Notes under the pieces: generated by a model
Database searches by the model: none
Seen by the model: only the letters and a program-made list of their open reading frames with translations
Told to the model about the DNA's origin: nothing
NCBI RefSeq assembly: GCF_014648315.1
Contig: NZ_BMQW01000010.1
Location: 62,001 to 126,000, forward strand
Direction: 5' to 3'
Length of the DNA: 64,000 nucleotides
From: Shewanella ulleungensis
GTDB taxonomy: Bacteria > Pseudomonadota > Gammaproteobacteria > Enterobacterales > Shewanellaceae
Shown: positions 25,105 through 33,986 of the stretch, piece by piece
How positions within the stretch are numbered: position 1 is the first letter of the stretch
Layout of the letters: each line of letters starts with the position of its first letter
Program-made: the position numbers and the translations under genes

Positions 25105-26130
25105 TTAATCCCAGCTTAAAATCACTTTGCCAGATTGGCCTGAGCGCATTGCATCAAAGCCTTGTTGGAAATCATCCACATTGAAATGATGCGTAATGAT
25201 TGGGGTTAAGTCTAAGCCTGATTGGATCAAACTGGCCATTTTATACCAGGTCTCAAACATCTCACGGCCATAAATACCTTTGATGATTAAGCCTTTAAAA
25301 ATGATTTTGCTCCAATCAATAGCCATCTCGCCACCAGGAATACCGAGCATGGCAATTTTGCCACCATGGTTCATGGTGTCTAACATAGCGTGAAATGCTG
25401 ACGGTACACCAGACATCTCTAAACCCACATCAAAGCCTTCGGTCATACCGAGATCTTTCATCACATCTTTTAAGCTTTCTTTGGCTACGTTAACGGCGCG
25501 AGTTGCGCCCATTTTACGGGCTAAATCTAAGCGATATTCGTTAACGTCGGTAATCACAACATGACGTGCACCCACATGTTTACACACTGCGGCAGCCATA
25601 ATACCAATAGGACCTGCACCAGTGATTAACACATCTTCGCCGACTAAGTCGAATGACAGTGCGGTATGCACTGCATTACCAAATGGGTCAAAAATTGCGG
25701 CTAAGTCATCAGATATGTCTGCTGGGATTTTGAACGCATTAAACGCAGGTAATACTAAATACTCGGCAAAGGCACCATCACGGTTTACACCTACACCAGA
25801 GGTATTACGGCACAAATGCGTGCGACCACCACGGCAGTTTCGACAATAGCCGCAAGTAATATGACCTTCGCCAGATACGCGGTCGCCAATGGTAAAACCA
25901 CGAACCTCTTGGCCCATGTCGACAACTTCACCCACGTATTCATGACCGGCAATCATAGGGACTGGTATGGTTTTTTGTGACCATTCGTCCCAGTTGTAGA
26001 TATGCACGTCGGTACCACAAATAGCTGTTTTACGAATTTTAATTAATAGATCGTTATGACCCATTTCTGGTTTTGGTGCATCAACCATCCAGATGCCTTC
26101 TTCAGGCTTTAATTTGCTTAATGCTTTCAT
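25105..26130 (-). CDS. tdh: L-threonine 3-dehydrogenase
   Basis: A zinc-dependent medium-chain dehydrogenase oxidising L-threonine with NAD+ to 2-amino-3-ketobutyrate. 341 residues. Catalytic zinc region: KTAICGTDVHIYNWDEW (Cys ~38) and AGHEYVGEVVDMG. Structural zinc cysteines: GHITCGYCRNCRGGRTHLC (~92-108). Nucleotide-binding: EDVLITGAGPIGIMAAAV (~165-180). It is downstream of kbl on the same strand with 41 bp between, so the pair converts threonine to glycine and acetyl-CoA. The start agrees with the family (MKALSKLKPEEGIWM). Confidence 0.97.
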   Translation of the reverse strand: MKALSKLKPEEGIWMVDAPKPEMGHNDLLIKIRKTAICGTDVHIYNWDEWSQKTIPVPMIAGHEYVGEVVDMGQEVRGFTIGDRVSGEGHITCGYCRNCRGGRTHLCRNTSGVGVNRDGAFAEYLVLPAFNAFKIPADISDDLAAIFDPFGNAVHTALSFDLVGEDVLITGAGPIGIMAAAVCKHVGARHVVITDVNEYRLDLARKMGATRAVNVAKESLKDVMKDLGMTEGFDVGLEMSGVPSAFHAMLDTMNHGGKIAMLGIPGGEMAIDWSKIIFKGLIIKGIYGREMFETWYKMASLIQSGLDLTPIITHHFNVDDFQQGFDAMRSGQSGKVILSWD

Positions 26131-26171
26131 TTTAATAACCTAATATTCCCGAGCTTATTGACGTGAGCGAG

Positions 26172-27365
26172 TTAAATAATACCCATTTCTTTACCAATAC
26201 GGGTAAAGGCACTTATTGCATGGTCCAGCTGCTCGCGAGTGTGTGCTGCTGACATTTGCGTGCGAATACGCGCTTGGCCTTTTGGTACGACAGGGAACGA
26301 GAACCCAATTACATAGATATGTTCAGCAAGTAATTTGTTCGAAAAGTCACTGGCAAGTTTGGCATCACCAATCATTACTGGAATAATCGCATGATCGGCG
26401 CCGCCCAATGTAAAACCAGCCGCTGACATTTGCTCACGGAAATAACGGCTGTTTTCCCATACGGCTTCACGTAAATCTTGGCCTGTTTTAAGCATTTCAA
26501 GCACGTGAATTGAAGCACTAACGATTGACGGTGCTAATGAGTTTGAAAATAGGTATGGGCGCGAGCGTTGACGTAGCCATTCAACGACTTCTTTTTTTGC
26601 TGCGGTAAATCCGCCTGACGCGCCACCTAATGCTTTACCCAATGTACCCGTAATAATATCGACTCTATCCATTACGTCGCAGTATTCGTGGGTTCCACGG
26701 CCATTTGGGCCAATAAAGCCAACGGCATGTGAGTCGTCAACCATAACAAGAGCGCCATATTTATCGGCAAGATCACACACACCTTTTAGGTTGGCGATAA
26801 CACCATCCATTGAAAATACACCGTCGGTCGCAATTAAAATATTACGTGCGCCAGCGGCTTGGGCTGCAATTAATTGTGTTTCAAGATCGGCCATGTCGTT
26901 ATTGGCATAACGGAAACGTTTGGCTTTACATAAACGAACACCGTCAATGATTGAGGCATGGTTTAACGCGTCAGACACAATCGCGTCTTCGGCATCTAAT
27001 AAGGTTTCGAACAAACCAGCGTTAGCGTCAAAACATGAAGAATAAAGGATGGTGTCTTCCATACCCAAAAATTCACTCAGGCTTGCTTCTAGTTGTTTGT
27101 GAGTGTCTTGAGTGCCGCAAATAAAACGTACAGATGCCATACCAAAACCATGACTGTCTAAGCCAGCTTTGGCAGCTTGAATAAGCTCTGGGTGATTTGC
27201 TAAGCCTAAATAGTTATTGGCACAAAAGTTAATCACTTTTTCGTGGTTTACTTCAATTGCTGTTTGTTGTGCAGAAGCAATGATGCGTTCACTTTTGTAT
27301 AAGCCATCGGCTTTAACATCGACAATTTGTTGATTAATTCGGTCGTAGAAAGAGGTAGATGCCAC
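26172..27365 (-). CDS. kbl: 2-amino-3-ketobutyrate CoA ligase (glycine C-acetyltransferase)
   Basis: A PLP enzyme cleaving 2-amino-3-ketobutyrate with CoA to glycine and acetyl-CoA. 397 residues. The PLP lysine is in ITGTLGKALGGASGG (~243). Other marks are INFCANNYLGLANHPEL (~45), YSSCFDANAGLFETLL (~105), ALNHASIIDGVRL (~135) and MVDDSHAVGFIGPNGRGT (~205). I choose the GTG at 27363-27365 because AGGAGAACACAG precedes it with good spacing and the residues after it match the family. The open frame upstream has 18 extra codons of no family resemblance. Operon with tdh. Confidence 0.95.
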   Translation of the reverse strand: MASTSFYDRINQQIVDVKADGLYKSERIIASAQQTAIEVNHEKVINFCANNYLGLANHPELIQAAKAGLDSHGFGMASVRFICGTQDTHKQLEASLSEFLGMEDTILYSSCFDANAGLFETLLDAEDAIVSDALNHASIIDGVRLCKAKRFRYANNDMADLETQLIAAQAAGARNILIATDGVFSMDGVIANLKGVCDLADKYGALVMVDDSHAVGFIGPNGRGTHEYCDVMDRVDIITGTLGKALGGASGGFTAAKKEVVEWLRQRSRPYLFSNSLAPSIVSASIHVLEMLKTGQDLREAVWENSRYFREQMSAAGFTLGGADHAIIPVMIGDAKLASDFSNKLLAEHIYVIGFSFPVVPKGQARIRTQMSAAHTREQLDHAISAFTRIGKEMGII

Positions 27366-27700
27366 CTGTGTTCTCCTAAATATGGTTATTATGCTTATCC
27401 AAATCACGCAGTAAAACACCGCTGTAATTGAAAGGGTGTTTTGGAGTTGCTGGCATTCTAACCTTTATTATTGCCGCTCCACAGCGTTTTTTTTAGTCGT
27501 CAGACCAACATGAATTAGATTAGGGCTAGTGACTATTCACATTAAAAAAACTAATCATTAACATGTGTGGTCATTGGATTTTATTGCAGGGAATAGAGCA
27601 AACAAAATCCGCAGTTATCAGAGCACAATTGTAGTCGGATATTTACGGATTGAAAGGCATTGCTATGTGCTAAATGCATGACTTAAACGTCAGCTTTTTA
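27366..27700. other. kbl upstream region
   Basis: A 335-bp spacer between kbl (leftward) and the end of the TetR gene. It contains an inverted repeat AAAACACC / GGTGTTTT (27413-27442), 48-77 bp before the kbl start codon, which may lie in the kbl leader or be an operator. I see no riboswitch or gene in the remainder, which is AT-rich. Confidence 0.4.
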
Positions 27701-28357
27701 TTACGCGGCTTGATGACGCTCTTGGCTGGCTATGTCGAGATAATGTTTCTCTAATCTACTAAACGTTGCCGATGACGCTGGGGTTTCGTAAGCCTGAAAT
27801 ATCATTAGCACGCGCAATAGGCCATCATACAAGGTAGCTTTAGTAATACTAGACGTGCTTGATTGGGTCAGCTGATAACTAATCCAAAAACTGACCATCA
27901 TTTTTATGGTGTCAGCGAGGGCTGTCACCTTGCTCTCGTCAACATCCAGAAAACCGTCTTTTTTCAATTTGCGTAGAATATCACTTGAGCGATTAAGCAC
28001 TTGCTGTTGTGCATGTAAATAACGTTTTTTTAGCGCGTCATCGCGACTTAAAATATCGGCTAAATTGGCATACATAAAACGAAACTGCCACAAGGTATAA
28101 AACATAGCGTCAAAGTAACCCATTAATAATTCTACAGTAATGGGCACATCGTCATATGCTTTGAAGCCTGATTCTAAATGGCTTTCGTATAAAGAGAAGA
28201 TTGAGTTGATAATGTCTTCTTTATTGCGAAAATGATAATACAAGTTACCCGGACTAATGCCTAAGTGAGCGGCGATGTGGTTGGTGGTAATACTACGTTC
28301 ACCATGTTCGTTAAACAGTTCTAGACTGGCAAAAACGATCTTGTCGCGGGTTTTCAT
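27701..28357 (-). CDS. TetR-family transcriptional regulator
   Basis: A 218-residue regulator. The helix-turn-helix is in residues ~1-50: TRDKIVFASLELFNEHGERS, ITTNHIAAHLGISPGNLYYHF and RNKEDIINSIF. The rest is all-helical with the effector pocket and dimer interface expected of the family. No ligand can be inferred. It is divergent from waaA with 130 bp between, so it may regulate its own gene and possibly waaA, but I cannot pick out a palindromic operator with confidence. Confidence 0.88.
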   Translation of the reverse strand: MKTRDKIVFASLELFNEHGERSITTNHIAAHLGISPGNLYYHFRNKEDIINSIFSLYESHLESGFKAYDDVPITVELLMGYFDAMFYTLWQFRFMYANLADILSRDDALKKRYLHAQQQVLNRSSDILRKLKKDGFLDVDESKVTALADTIKMMVSFWISYQLTQSSTSSITKATLYDGLLRVLMIFQAYETPASSATFSRLEKHYLDIASQERHQAA

Positions 28358-28487
28358 ATGATTTCCATATTCATTATTAGCTTAGGATATTGGCTTATTA
28401 CAGCGATAACATTTCATTAAGCCGACTCAATATGAGTATGTTAACATTGTGTTTATCTGACAAGCAAAAATCGATGACTCCTCTGCT

Positions 28488-29750
28488 ATGAACCGTACCA
28501 TTTATTCTTTCTTTTTGTATCTTCTATTTCCTCTGGTTGTCATGTATTTGGCTTTTCGGGCGATTAAAAGTCCAGATTATCGTCGTCGATGGTCTGAACG
28601 GTTTGGTTTTGCCAAATTAAAGCGAACAGATGTGTTAGTACACTGTGTGTCGATGGGGGAAACCTTAGCGGCTATCCCGTTGATAAAAAAGCTCATAGCG
28701 CAATATCCGCAATATACATTTACCGTGACCACCACTAGTCCAACAGGCTCTGCAGAAGTGATAAAAGCCTTTGGAGAATCGGTGCAACATTGTTATTTAC
28801 CTTTTGATTTTTCCTATGCGGTTAAGCGTTTTTTACGCCAAATACAGCCCAAACATGTGATTGTTATGGAAACAGAGTTGTGGCCAAATTTACTTTATTT
28901 TGCCAAACAGCAAGGGGGCTCACTGATACTAGCCAATGCACGTTTGTCACAAAAATCCGCGAGTAAGTATGCCAGCAAGCCACGTTTATCTGCCCCAATG
29001 TTAAAGCAATTCGATTTGATATTGGTGCAAACACAAGCAGAGTCTGAACGTTTTATCGCCTTGGGCGTTCAACCGCAAGACATACACGTTTGTGGCAGTC
29101 TTAAGTTTGATCTCACAATCGATCCCGATAAAAAACAGCAGGCGAAGCAAACTCGAAAACAATGGCAGCGTATGGATAAACCTATTTGGGTTGCGGGGAG
29201 CGTTCACCCAGGTGAATTTGATGCAATTTTAGCTGCACATAAACAGCTATTAATTAGCTTTCCTGATGCATTATTGATTATGGCGCCTCGTCATCCAGAG
29301 CAATTTAATTTAGCTGCAATTACTATAACTCAAGCCGGTTTCAAGCTGGCCCGTCGTAGTATGAATGATGAAGTCAGTAGTGATACTCAAGTGTTACTCG
29401 GCGACACCATGGGGGAATTGTTAGTGCTCTATGGCACAGCTGATCAAGCTTTTGTTGGCGGCACATTGATTGAAGGTGGTGGCCATAATCCGCTAGAGCC
29501 TGCTGCTATGGGCTTACCTGTATATGTTGGCCCTAATCATTGGAATTTTGCAGAAATTACAGAGTTACTTGCTAATGCAGGAGGGTTGCAGTGTGTGGCT
29601 GGAGCAGACGATCTTGCTCAACTATTAGCGGCTAAGTGGAATAATGACAAGCAATACCAACAAGCATCAACAGCTGCGTTAGCAGTAGTGGCGCAAAATC
29701 GTGGCGCGTTGGCGAAACAATTTTCGTTGATTGATTCACTTTGGCAGTAA
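28488..29750 (+). CDS. waaA: 3-deoxy-D-manno-octulosonic acid transferase
   Basis: A family 30 glycosyltransferase that adds Kdo to lipid A precursor at the inner membrane. 420 residues. N-terminal membrane anchor (IYSFFLYLLFPLVVMYLAF, ~3-22). Conserved catalytic area CVSMGETLAAIPLIKKL with Glu ~60, then TTTSPTGSAEVIKA and METELWPNLLYFA (~130). The CMP-Kdo binding half has VAGSVHPGEFDAIL, MAPRHPEQF and GGTLIEGGGHNPLEPAAMGLP. It converges on kdkA with 9 bp between stops. Together they build and phosphorylate the Kdo residue of this organism's LPS. Confidence 0.96.
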   Translation: MNRTIYSFFLYLLFPLVVMYLAFRAIKSPDYRRRWSERFGFAKLKRTDVLVHCVSMGETLAAIPLIKKLIAQYPQYTFTVTTTSPTGSAEVIKAFGESVQHCYLPFDFSYAVKRFLRQIQPKHVIVMETELWPNLLYFAKQQGGSLILANARLSQKSASKYASKPRLSAPMLKQFDLILVQTQAESERFIALGVQPQDIHVCGSLKFDLTIDPDKKQQAKQTRKQWQRMDKPIWVAGSVHPGEFDAILAAHKQLLISFPDALLIMAPRHPEQFNLAAITITQAGFKLARRSMNDEVSSDTQVLLGDTMGELLVLYGTADQAFVGGTLIEGGGHNPLEPAAMGLPVYVGPNHWNFAEITELLANAGGLQCVAGADDLAQLLAAKWNNDKQYQQASTAALAVVAQNRGALAKQFSLIDSLWQ

Positions 29751-29759
29751 TTCAAATAC

Positions 29760-30479
29760 TTAAATAGGGTTTAGGCTTCGATAACCTTTAAGCAACTGTT
29801 GCCAAGATTGTGAGGAAAAAGCGAGATCAGGTAGCTTGCTTTGTTCTTTATTAAATGAGCGTAATAACCTCTCTAGGTTAGCTTTTTGCCAGCTCGAGTT
29901 GGGTTGACGTAATTCGCCGCGGTCAAAATCGATTAAATAAAATTTATCATGTGCTAGTAAGATATTTTTAGCATTAAGGTCTGCATGATACACACCTCGC
30001 AAGTGAAATTTAGCAATCGCTTGGCCAAGTGCATGCCATTGTTGCTCATCGATAGGCTGCTGGCTTAAATAGGCTACTAAATCTTTAGCGCCAGCAACAT
30101 GTTCAATAATAATATCGGCGTTGTACCATAAACCCGATCGTGCAACATGGGCGGCAATGGGTCTTGGTACCGCAAAACCTTCTTGATAAAGCGTTTCTAG
30201 AATAACTAACTCCGCCATAGCGCGGGTTTGTTTGAGGCCAGTGTATAGATAACTGTCGCGGTTAAATTTCCCCACAAGTCCGCCACGCCAATAATGGCGT
30301 AACACCCAAGTTTGTGATGAGTCTGTTTTGACAAACCAAGTGGTATACCGACCTTTAGATTGGCCGACAACTGCGTTTTTGGTTTGCCAAACATCCACAG
30401 AAAAATCTTGCGACGTTATTGTTGCTGCACTAGGCTCGCACCAAGCGATATAGCCTTGTTGGGTAGTTTTTATTTGCAT
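29760..30479 (-). CDS. kdkA: 3-deoxy-D-manno-octulosonic acid kinase
   Basis: A kinase-fold enzyme of 239 residues that phosphorylates the Kdo of Kdo-lipid IVA at O-4, as in Haemophilus, Vibrio and Shewanella, which have mono-Kdo LPS. The N-lobe includes WVLRHYWRGGLVGKFNRDSY (~57-76). Catalytic loop: RGVYHADLNAKNILLAHD (Asp ~164). The metal-binding DFDRG motif is in FYLIDFDRGELRQ. Its head is 110 bp from the family 9 glycosyltransferase gene on the other strand. Confidence 0.93.
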   Translation of the reverse strand: MQIKTTQQGYIAWCEPSAATITSQDFSVDVWQTKNAVVGQSKGRYTTWFVKTDSSQTWVLRHYWRGGLVGKFNRDSYLYTGLKQTRAMAELVILETLYQEGFAVPRPIAAHVARSGLWYNADIIIEHVAGAKDLVAYLSQQPIDEQQWHALGQAIAKFHLRGVYHADLNAKNILLAHDKFYLIDFDRGELRQPNSSWQKANLERLLRSFNKEQSKLPDLAFSSQSWQQLLKGYRSLNPI

Positions 30480-30589
30480 CTAATTATCAAATAGCACGGG
30501 CTTGATTGTGGATCGAAATAACATTATACCTTAAGATCACTCACTTGCATTCCTTCCATCTTTTTTCACTGACACATATTGGATATTCA

Positions 30590-31633
30590 ATGAAAGCTGA
30601 CTTTAGTTCGATACGTTCATTATGTTTACTACGTTTGTCAGCTATTGGTGATGTGTGTCATGCCGTGGCGATGGTTCAAGCGATCCAAAAAAACTATCCT
30701 AATTTAGCTATTACGTGGGTCATCGGCAAAGTTGAGTATCAATTACTTAAGCATTTAACGGGCATCGAGTTTGTTATTTTCGATAAATCGAAAGGTTGGC
30801 GTAGTTATACTCAGCTACGCAGTGATTTAAAAGGTCAGCATTTTGATGTGCTATTGCATATGCAAGTGGCATTGCGTGCAACGATTGCATCATTAATGAT
30901 TAAGGCCGATGTTCGAGTTGGTTTTGATAAAGCTCGTGCTAAAGAAGGCCAATGGTTAGTGACCAACCATGCTGTAGAACCGTTAGCAACGCCCCATGTT
31001 CTTGACGGTTTTATGGGTTTTGCAAAAGCCATTGGTGTGACCGATTTAACGCCTCGTTGGGATATTCCGGTACCGCAAAGTGACACCGACTTTGCCTCTC
31101 AACTTATTGGGGACGCTAAAGTGATGGTGATTTGTGCCGCAGCCAGTAAAGCTGAGCGTAACTGGTTACCTGAGCGTTATGCTGCCGCAGCCGATTACGC
31201 AATATCACAAGGTTATAAGGTGATGCTGTGTGGTGGCCCAACAGTATTAGAAAAAAATCTTGCTGATGTTATTCAATCTCACAGCCAATACTCATTTGAT
31301 AATCAAGTGGGTAAAACAACTTTAACCCAGTTATTAGCTGTGTTAAAACAAGCGACTTTGGTGCTTGCTCCTGATACCGGCCCATTGCATATGGCAGTCA
31401 CTCAGGGTACGCCAGTTATAGGGTTATATGCTCATTCGAATCCTGGCCGAACAGGGCCTTATCAATCTCGCCAATATACTGTTAGCGTTTACCCTCAAGT
31501 CATCGCTAAGCAGTTTTCTACCGAGGTAAAGTGGGGTACTCGTGCAAAAGGTGAACATTTAATGGCGATGATAGAAACGGATGATGTTATACAGAGTATG
31601 AAAAAGCTAATGAATGATCTAAGCCAAGACTAA
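30590..31633 (+). CDS. Glycosyltransferase family 9 (heptosyltransferase-like)
   Basis: A 347-residue ADP-heptose:LPS heptosyltransferase-like protein, acting in the cytoplasm on growing core oligosaccharide. The N-terminal Rossmann domain reads SIRSLCLLRLSAIGDVCHAV (~7-26) with ITWVIGKVEYQLLKHL. The C-terminal domain has VMLCGGPTVLEKNLADVI, the nucleotide-sugar motif VLAPDTGPLHMAVTQGTPVIGLYAHSNPGRTGPY (positions ~260-293), and ends in a helix. Start chosen at the ATG 30590, since MKADFSSIRSLCLL matches the family. The open frame reaches back 28 codons into the divergent promoter region. Which heptose it adds is not resolvable. Confidence 0.88.
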   Translation: MKADFSSIRSLCLLRLSAIGDVCHAVAMVQAIQKNYPNLAITWVIGKVEYQLLKHLTGIEFVIFDKSKGWRSYTQLRSDLKGQHFDVLLHMQVALRATIASLMIKADVRVGFDKARAKEGQWLVTNHAVEPLATPHVLDGFMGFAKAIGVTDLTPRWDIPVPQSDTDFASQLIGDAKVMVICAAASKAERNWLPERYAAAADYAISQGYKVMLCGGPTVLEKNLADVIQSHSQYSFDNQVGKTTLTQLLAVLKQATLVLAPDTGPLHMAVTQGTPVIGLYAHSNPGRTGPYQSRQYTVSVYPQVIAKQFSTEVKWGTRAKGEHLMAMIETDDVIQSMKKLMNDLSQD

Positions 31634-31743
31634 ATATTAAACGTGGTAATCGAGTTCACCTTTTCGTTGATATTAAACATCATTAAATACCTAAGCAGGT
31701 AATATATTGCACTTGAGTCATTGTGGCAGGGAACACTGTTGAT

Positions 31744-32796
31744 ATGAGTAAGAAACGCTATTTATTTTACATTTCACAAAATTATTCTTACGCGATTTTA
31801 AGGCCTTTACAAAAGATTATCTTAGCACGTGGTGATGAGGTGAGATGGTTTCTGGCGGGTAATGAAGTTGCAGATAAATACCTCAAGCCTACAGAAAAAC
31901 GCTTAATGACCATTGATGAAACCATCAAGTGGCAACCGCAGGCGGTGTTTGTTCCGGGCAACATTGTGCCGAGTTTTATTCCTGGTATTAAAGTAAGCGT
32001 ATTTCATGGTTTTGGTACAGTAAAAATTAATGGGCTAGGGCGTAATGGTCATTTTACAATACGCCACTGCTTCGATTTATATTGCACGCAAGGCCCAGAA
32101 TCTACTGAACCGTTTCAGCTGTTAGCTGAAAAACATGGCACCTTTAAGGTGGTTGAAACCGGTTGGCCAACATTGGACCCGTTATTTAGTCCTAATGATT
32201 CGGTGATAACAAAGCGTGATGACAGACCTGTTATTCTTTTCTGTTCTACATTTTCGCCGCGATTCTCATGCGCCTCTGTTGTTTATGACAAAGTGAAGCA
32301 ATTATCTCAAGATAGTAAGTGGCGGTGGTTAGTGCAATTCCATCCTAAAATGAATCGTGAGGTTGTTGAAAAATATAAACAATTACAGAATGATAACTTA
32401 TCTTTTGTTGAAACCGATGATGTGCTTCCTTTGTTACGAGAAGCTGATGTGATGCTTTGTGATACTTCTTCTGTGATGATCATGTTTCTTTTACAAGGTA
32501 AACCCGTAGTCACCTTTGATAATAAAATTGATGGTAAGCACCTTATTAACATTAACAATGTTGATGATATTGAATCAGCACTTGAGCAAGCATTGGCTTA
32601 TCCGGTAACGCTACTTAAAGAGATTGAGCATTATTGCGAGAGTATGCACCCTAATCGTGATGGTCTTTCAAGTGAGCGAGTTTTAGCAGAAACAGATAAA
32701 TTGATCGACAATGGGTTGATAGGACTTAAGCGTAAGCCATTAAATATCATCAGGAACCTAAAGATGAGAAAAGCATTTGGTTATTGGAAGTTATAA
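31744..32796 (+). CDS. CDP-glycerol glycerophosphotransferase-like protein
   Basis: A 350-residue protein of the CDP-glycerol:poly(glycerophosphate) glycerophosphotransferase family (TagB/TagF-like). Visible motifs are KVSVFHGFGTVKINGLGRN (~85-104), KVVETGWPTLDPLF (~140), ILFCSTFSPRFSCASVVYD, WLVQFHPKMNREVVEKY (~200) and VMLCDTSSVMIMFLLQGKPVVTFDN (~235-259). The catalytic HG-G and D-SS patterns are kept. The expected role is transfer of glycerol phosphate from CDP-glycerol onto an LPS or capsule sugar at the cytoplasmic face. The ATG at 31744 follows a GGGA; an earlier GTG at 31723 would add seven residues. Neighbours are a CDP-glycerol-synthesising fusion and a second transferase. Confidence 0.8.
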   Translation: MSKKRYLFYISQNYSYAILRPLQKIILARGDEVRWFLAGNEVADKYLKPTEKRLMTIDETIKWQPQAVFVPGNIVPSFIPGIKVSVFHGFGTVKINGLGRNGHFTIRHCFDLYCTQGPESTEPFQLLAEKHGTFKVVETGWPTLDPLFSPNDSVITKRDDRPVILFCSTFSPRFSCASVVYDKVKQLSQDSKWRWLVQFHPKMNREVVEKYKQLQNDNLSFVETDDVLPLLREADVMLCDTSSVMIMFLLQGKPVVTFDNKIDGKHLININNVDDIESALEQALAYPVTLLKEIEHYCESMHPNRDGLSSERVLAETDKLIDNGLIGLKRKPLNIIRNLKMRKAFGYWKL

Positions 32797-32879
32797 GGCT
32801 GAATTTTTACTTTAATCGCATTGATAGATTGCCACATCTGTGGCTCTCTATCACCGCCATGCTATTACTTTGGGTTACT

Positions 32880-33749
32880 TTATTTGTCAGTTTGCTTAGG
32901 GGTAATGTTAAGCTTTTGTTTTAATACCGTTGAGCTCACATTGGGTGTGTAGTCAAAGTAGACCATCTCACAACTCACTTCAGGGTATTTTCCTTTCCAG
33001 TCTGATCCCACTGAAATCGCGTCTATTTGATATTCATCAACGACTTTTTGTTTGTCTTTATCGATTTGAGGTATGACTTCATCGACATATCGGTTAGCTT
33101 CTAAAATCGAAATTCGCTCCTCGAATGGAATGATAGGAGGGCGGCCTTTAGATTGTTCAATGAGTTCATCTGTCGAGACTCCAACAATTAAATAATCACA
33201 TAATGCCTTAGTGCTTTTTAATATATTTAAATGCCCTTGATGAAATATGTCAAAACAACCAGATGTATACATTCGGCGGTACATTTTATTTGATGATTGT
33301 TTATTTGAAGGCTCTATGGCTGCAAAATCACTTTTTAGTGTTTTTAATAGTTCAGCTTTAAAGATGGCGTCGAGTTGTAAGTGATCTATCAAGCTTGGTG
33401 CTTTAGGCCACTGCTTATCGCTAAATTCTTTACCACAAAACTCAGTTGGAAACTCGTAACGAGGAATAATATGAAAATGAACCGCAGGGTCAACCATCAT
33501 TAACATCAAATAATTGACTTTATGGCAGTCAAATCTATGTTTAAGTATTCGCTCTATATCAGAAATAATGTGTTTTTGTTCATCAGCTGCTTCAGTCGAA
33601 ATACCTGAGTAGTGGTGGACATTCTCTTTACACACTAAAACCATTGAACCAAGTGTGGGTTGGTCTGGTCTGAGTAACAGATACCAGTGGTGATATGACT
33701 TAATTAAGCTTTGTGGATAATCAAATTTGCGTAAAGTGGATTGTGGCAT
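32880..33749 (-). CDS. HIT-domain / glycerol-3-phosphate cytidylyltransferase-like fusion
   Basis: A 289-residue two-domain protein. Residues ~1-140 look like a HIT-family domain: WYLLLRPDQPTLGSMVLVCK, then VDPAVHFHIIPRYEFPTEF, where the H-x-H pair is kept but the first His of the usual triad is replaced by Ala. After a polar linker, residues ~160-285 are a TagD/GCT-type cytidylyltransferase: MYTSGCFDIFHQGHLNILKS with the HxGH nucleotide motif, VGVSTDELIEQSKGRP, PFEERISILEANRYVDEVI and the C-terminal NVSSTVLKQKL motif. The likely product is CDP-glycerol for the flanking transferases. The gene is on the strand opposite to both, so it has its own promoter. Confidence 0.83.
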   Translation of the reverse strand: MPQSTLRKFDYPQSLIKSYHHWYLLLRPDQPTLGSMVLVCKENVHHYSGISTEAADEQKHIISDIERILKHRFDCHKVNYLMLMMVDPAVHFHIIPRYEFPTEFCGKEFSDKQWPKAPSLIDHLQLDAIFKAELLKTLKSDFAAIEPSNKQSSNKMYRRMYTSGCFDIFHQGHLNILKSTKALCDYLIVGVSTDELIEQSKGRPPIIPFEERISILEANRYVDEVIPQIDKDKQKVVDEYQIDAISVGSDWKGKYPEVSCEMVYFDYTPNVSSTVLKQKLNITPKQTDK

Positions 33750-33986
33750 TATTAGGCTTTAGCGTTCAAAAATTTGTTTATATCTTAATTTATCAGAATC
33801 TGTGAGTCTATCTAAGTCGAGTTAATTAAAGTGTTTTCGCATGCTTTATGCGACTTATCCCTATTTTTAGATGGCTGTCATAAGTCGCTTTAACAGTGAT
33901 AACAATTTAACGCTAAGTTGATATACTCTATTTCTGTTGTATTACTGTTACCTATTTTTTGAGTTATATAAAAATAAGAGAATATT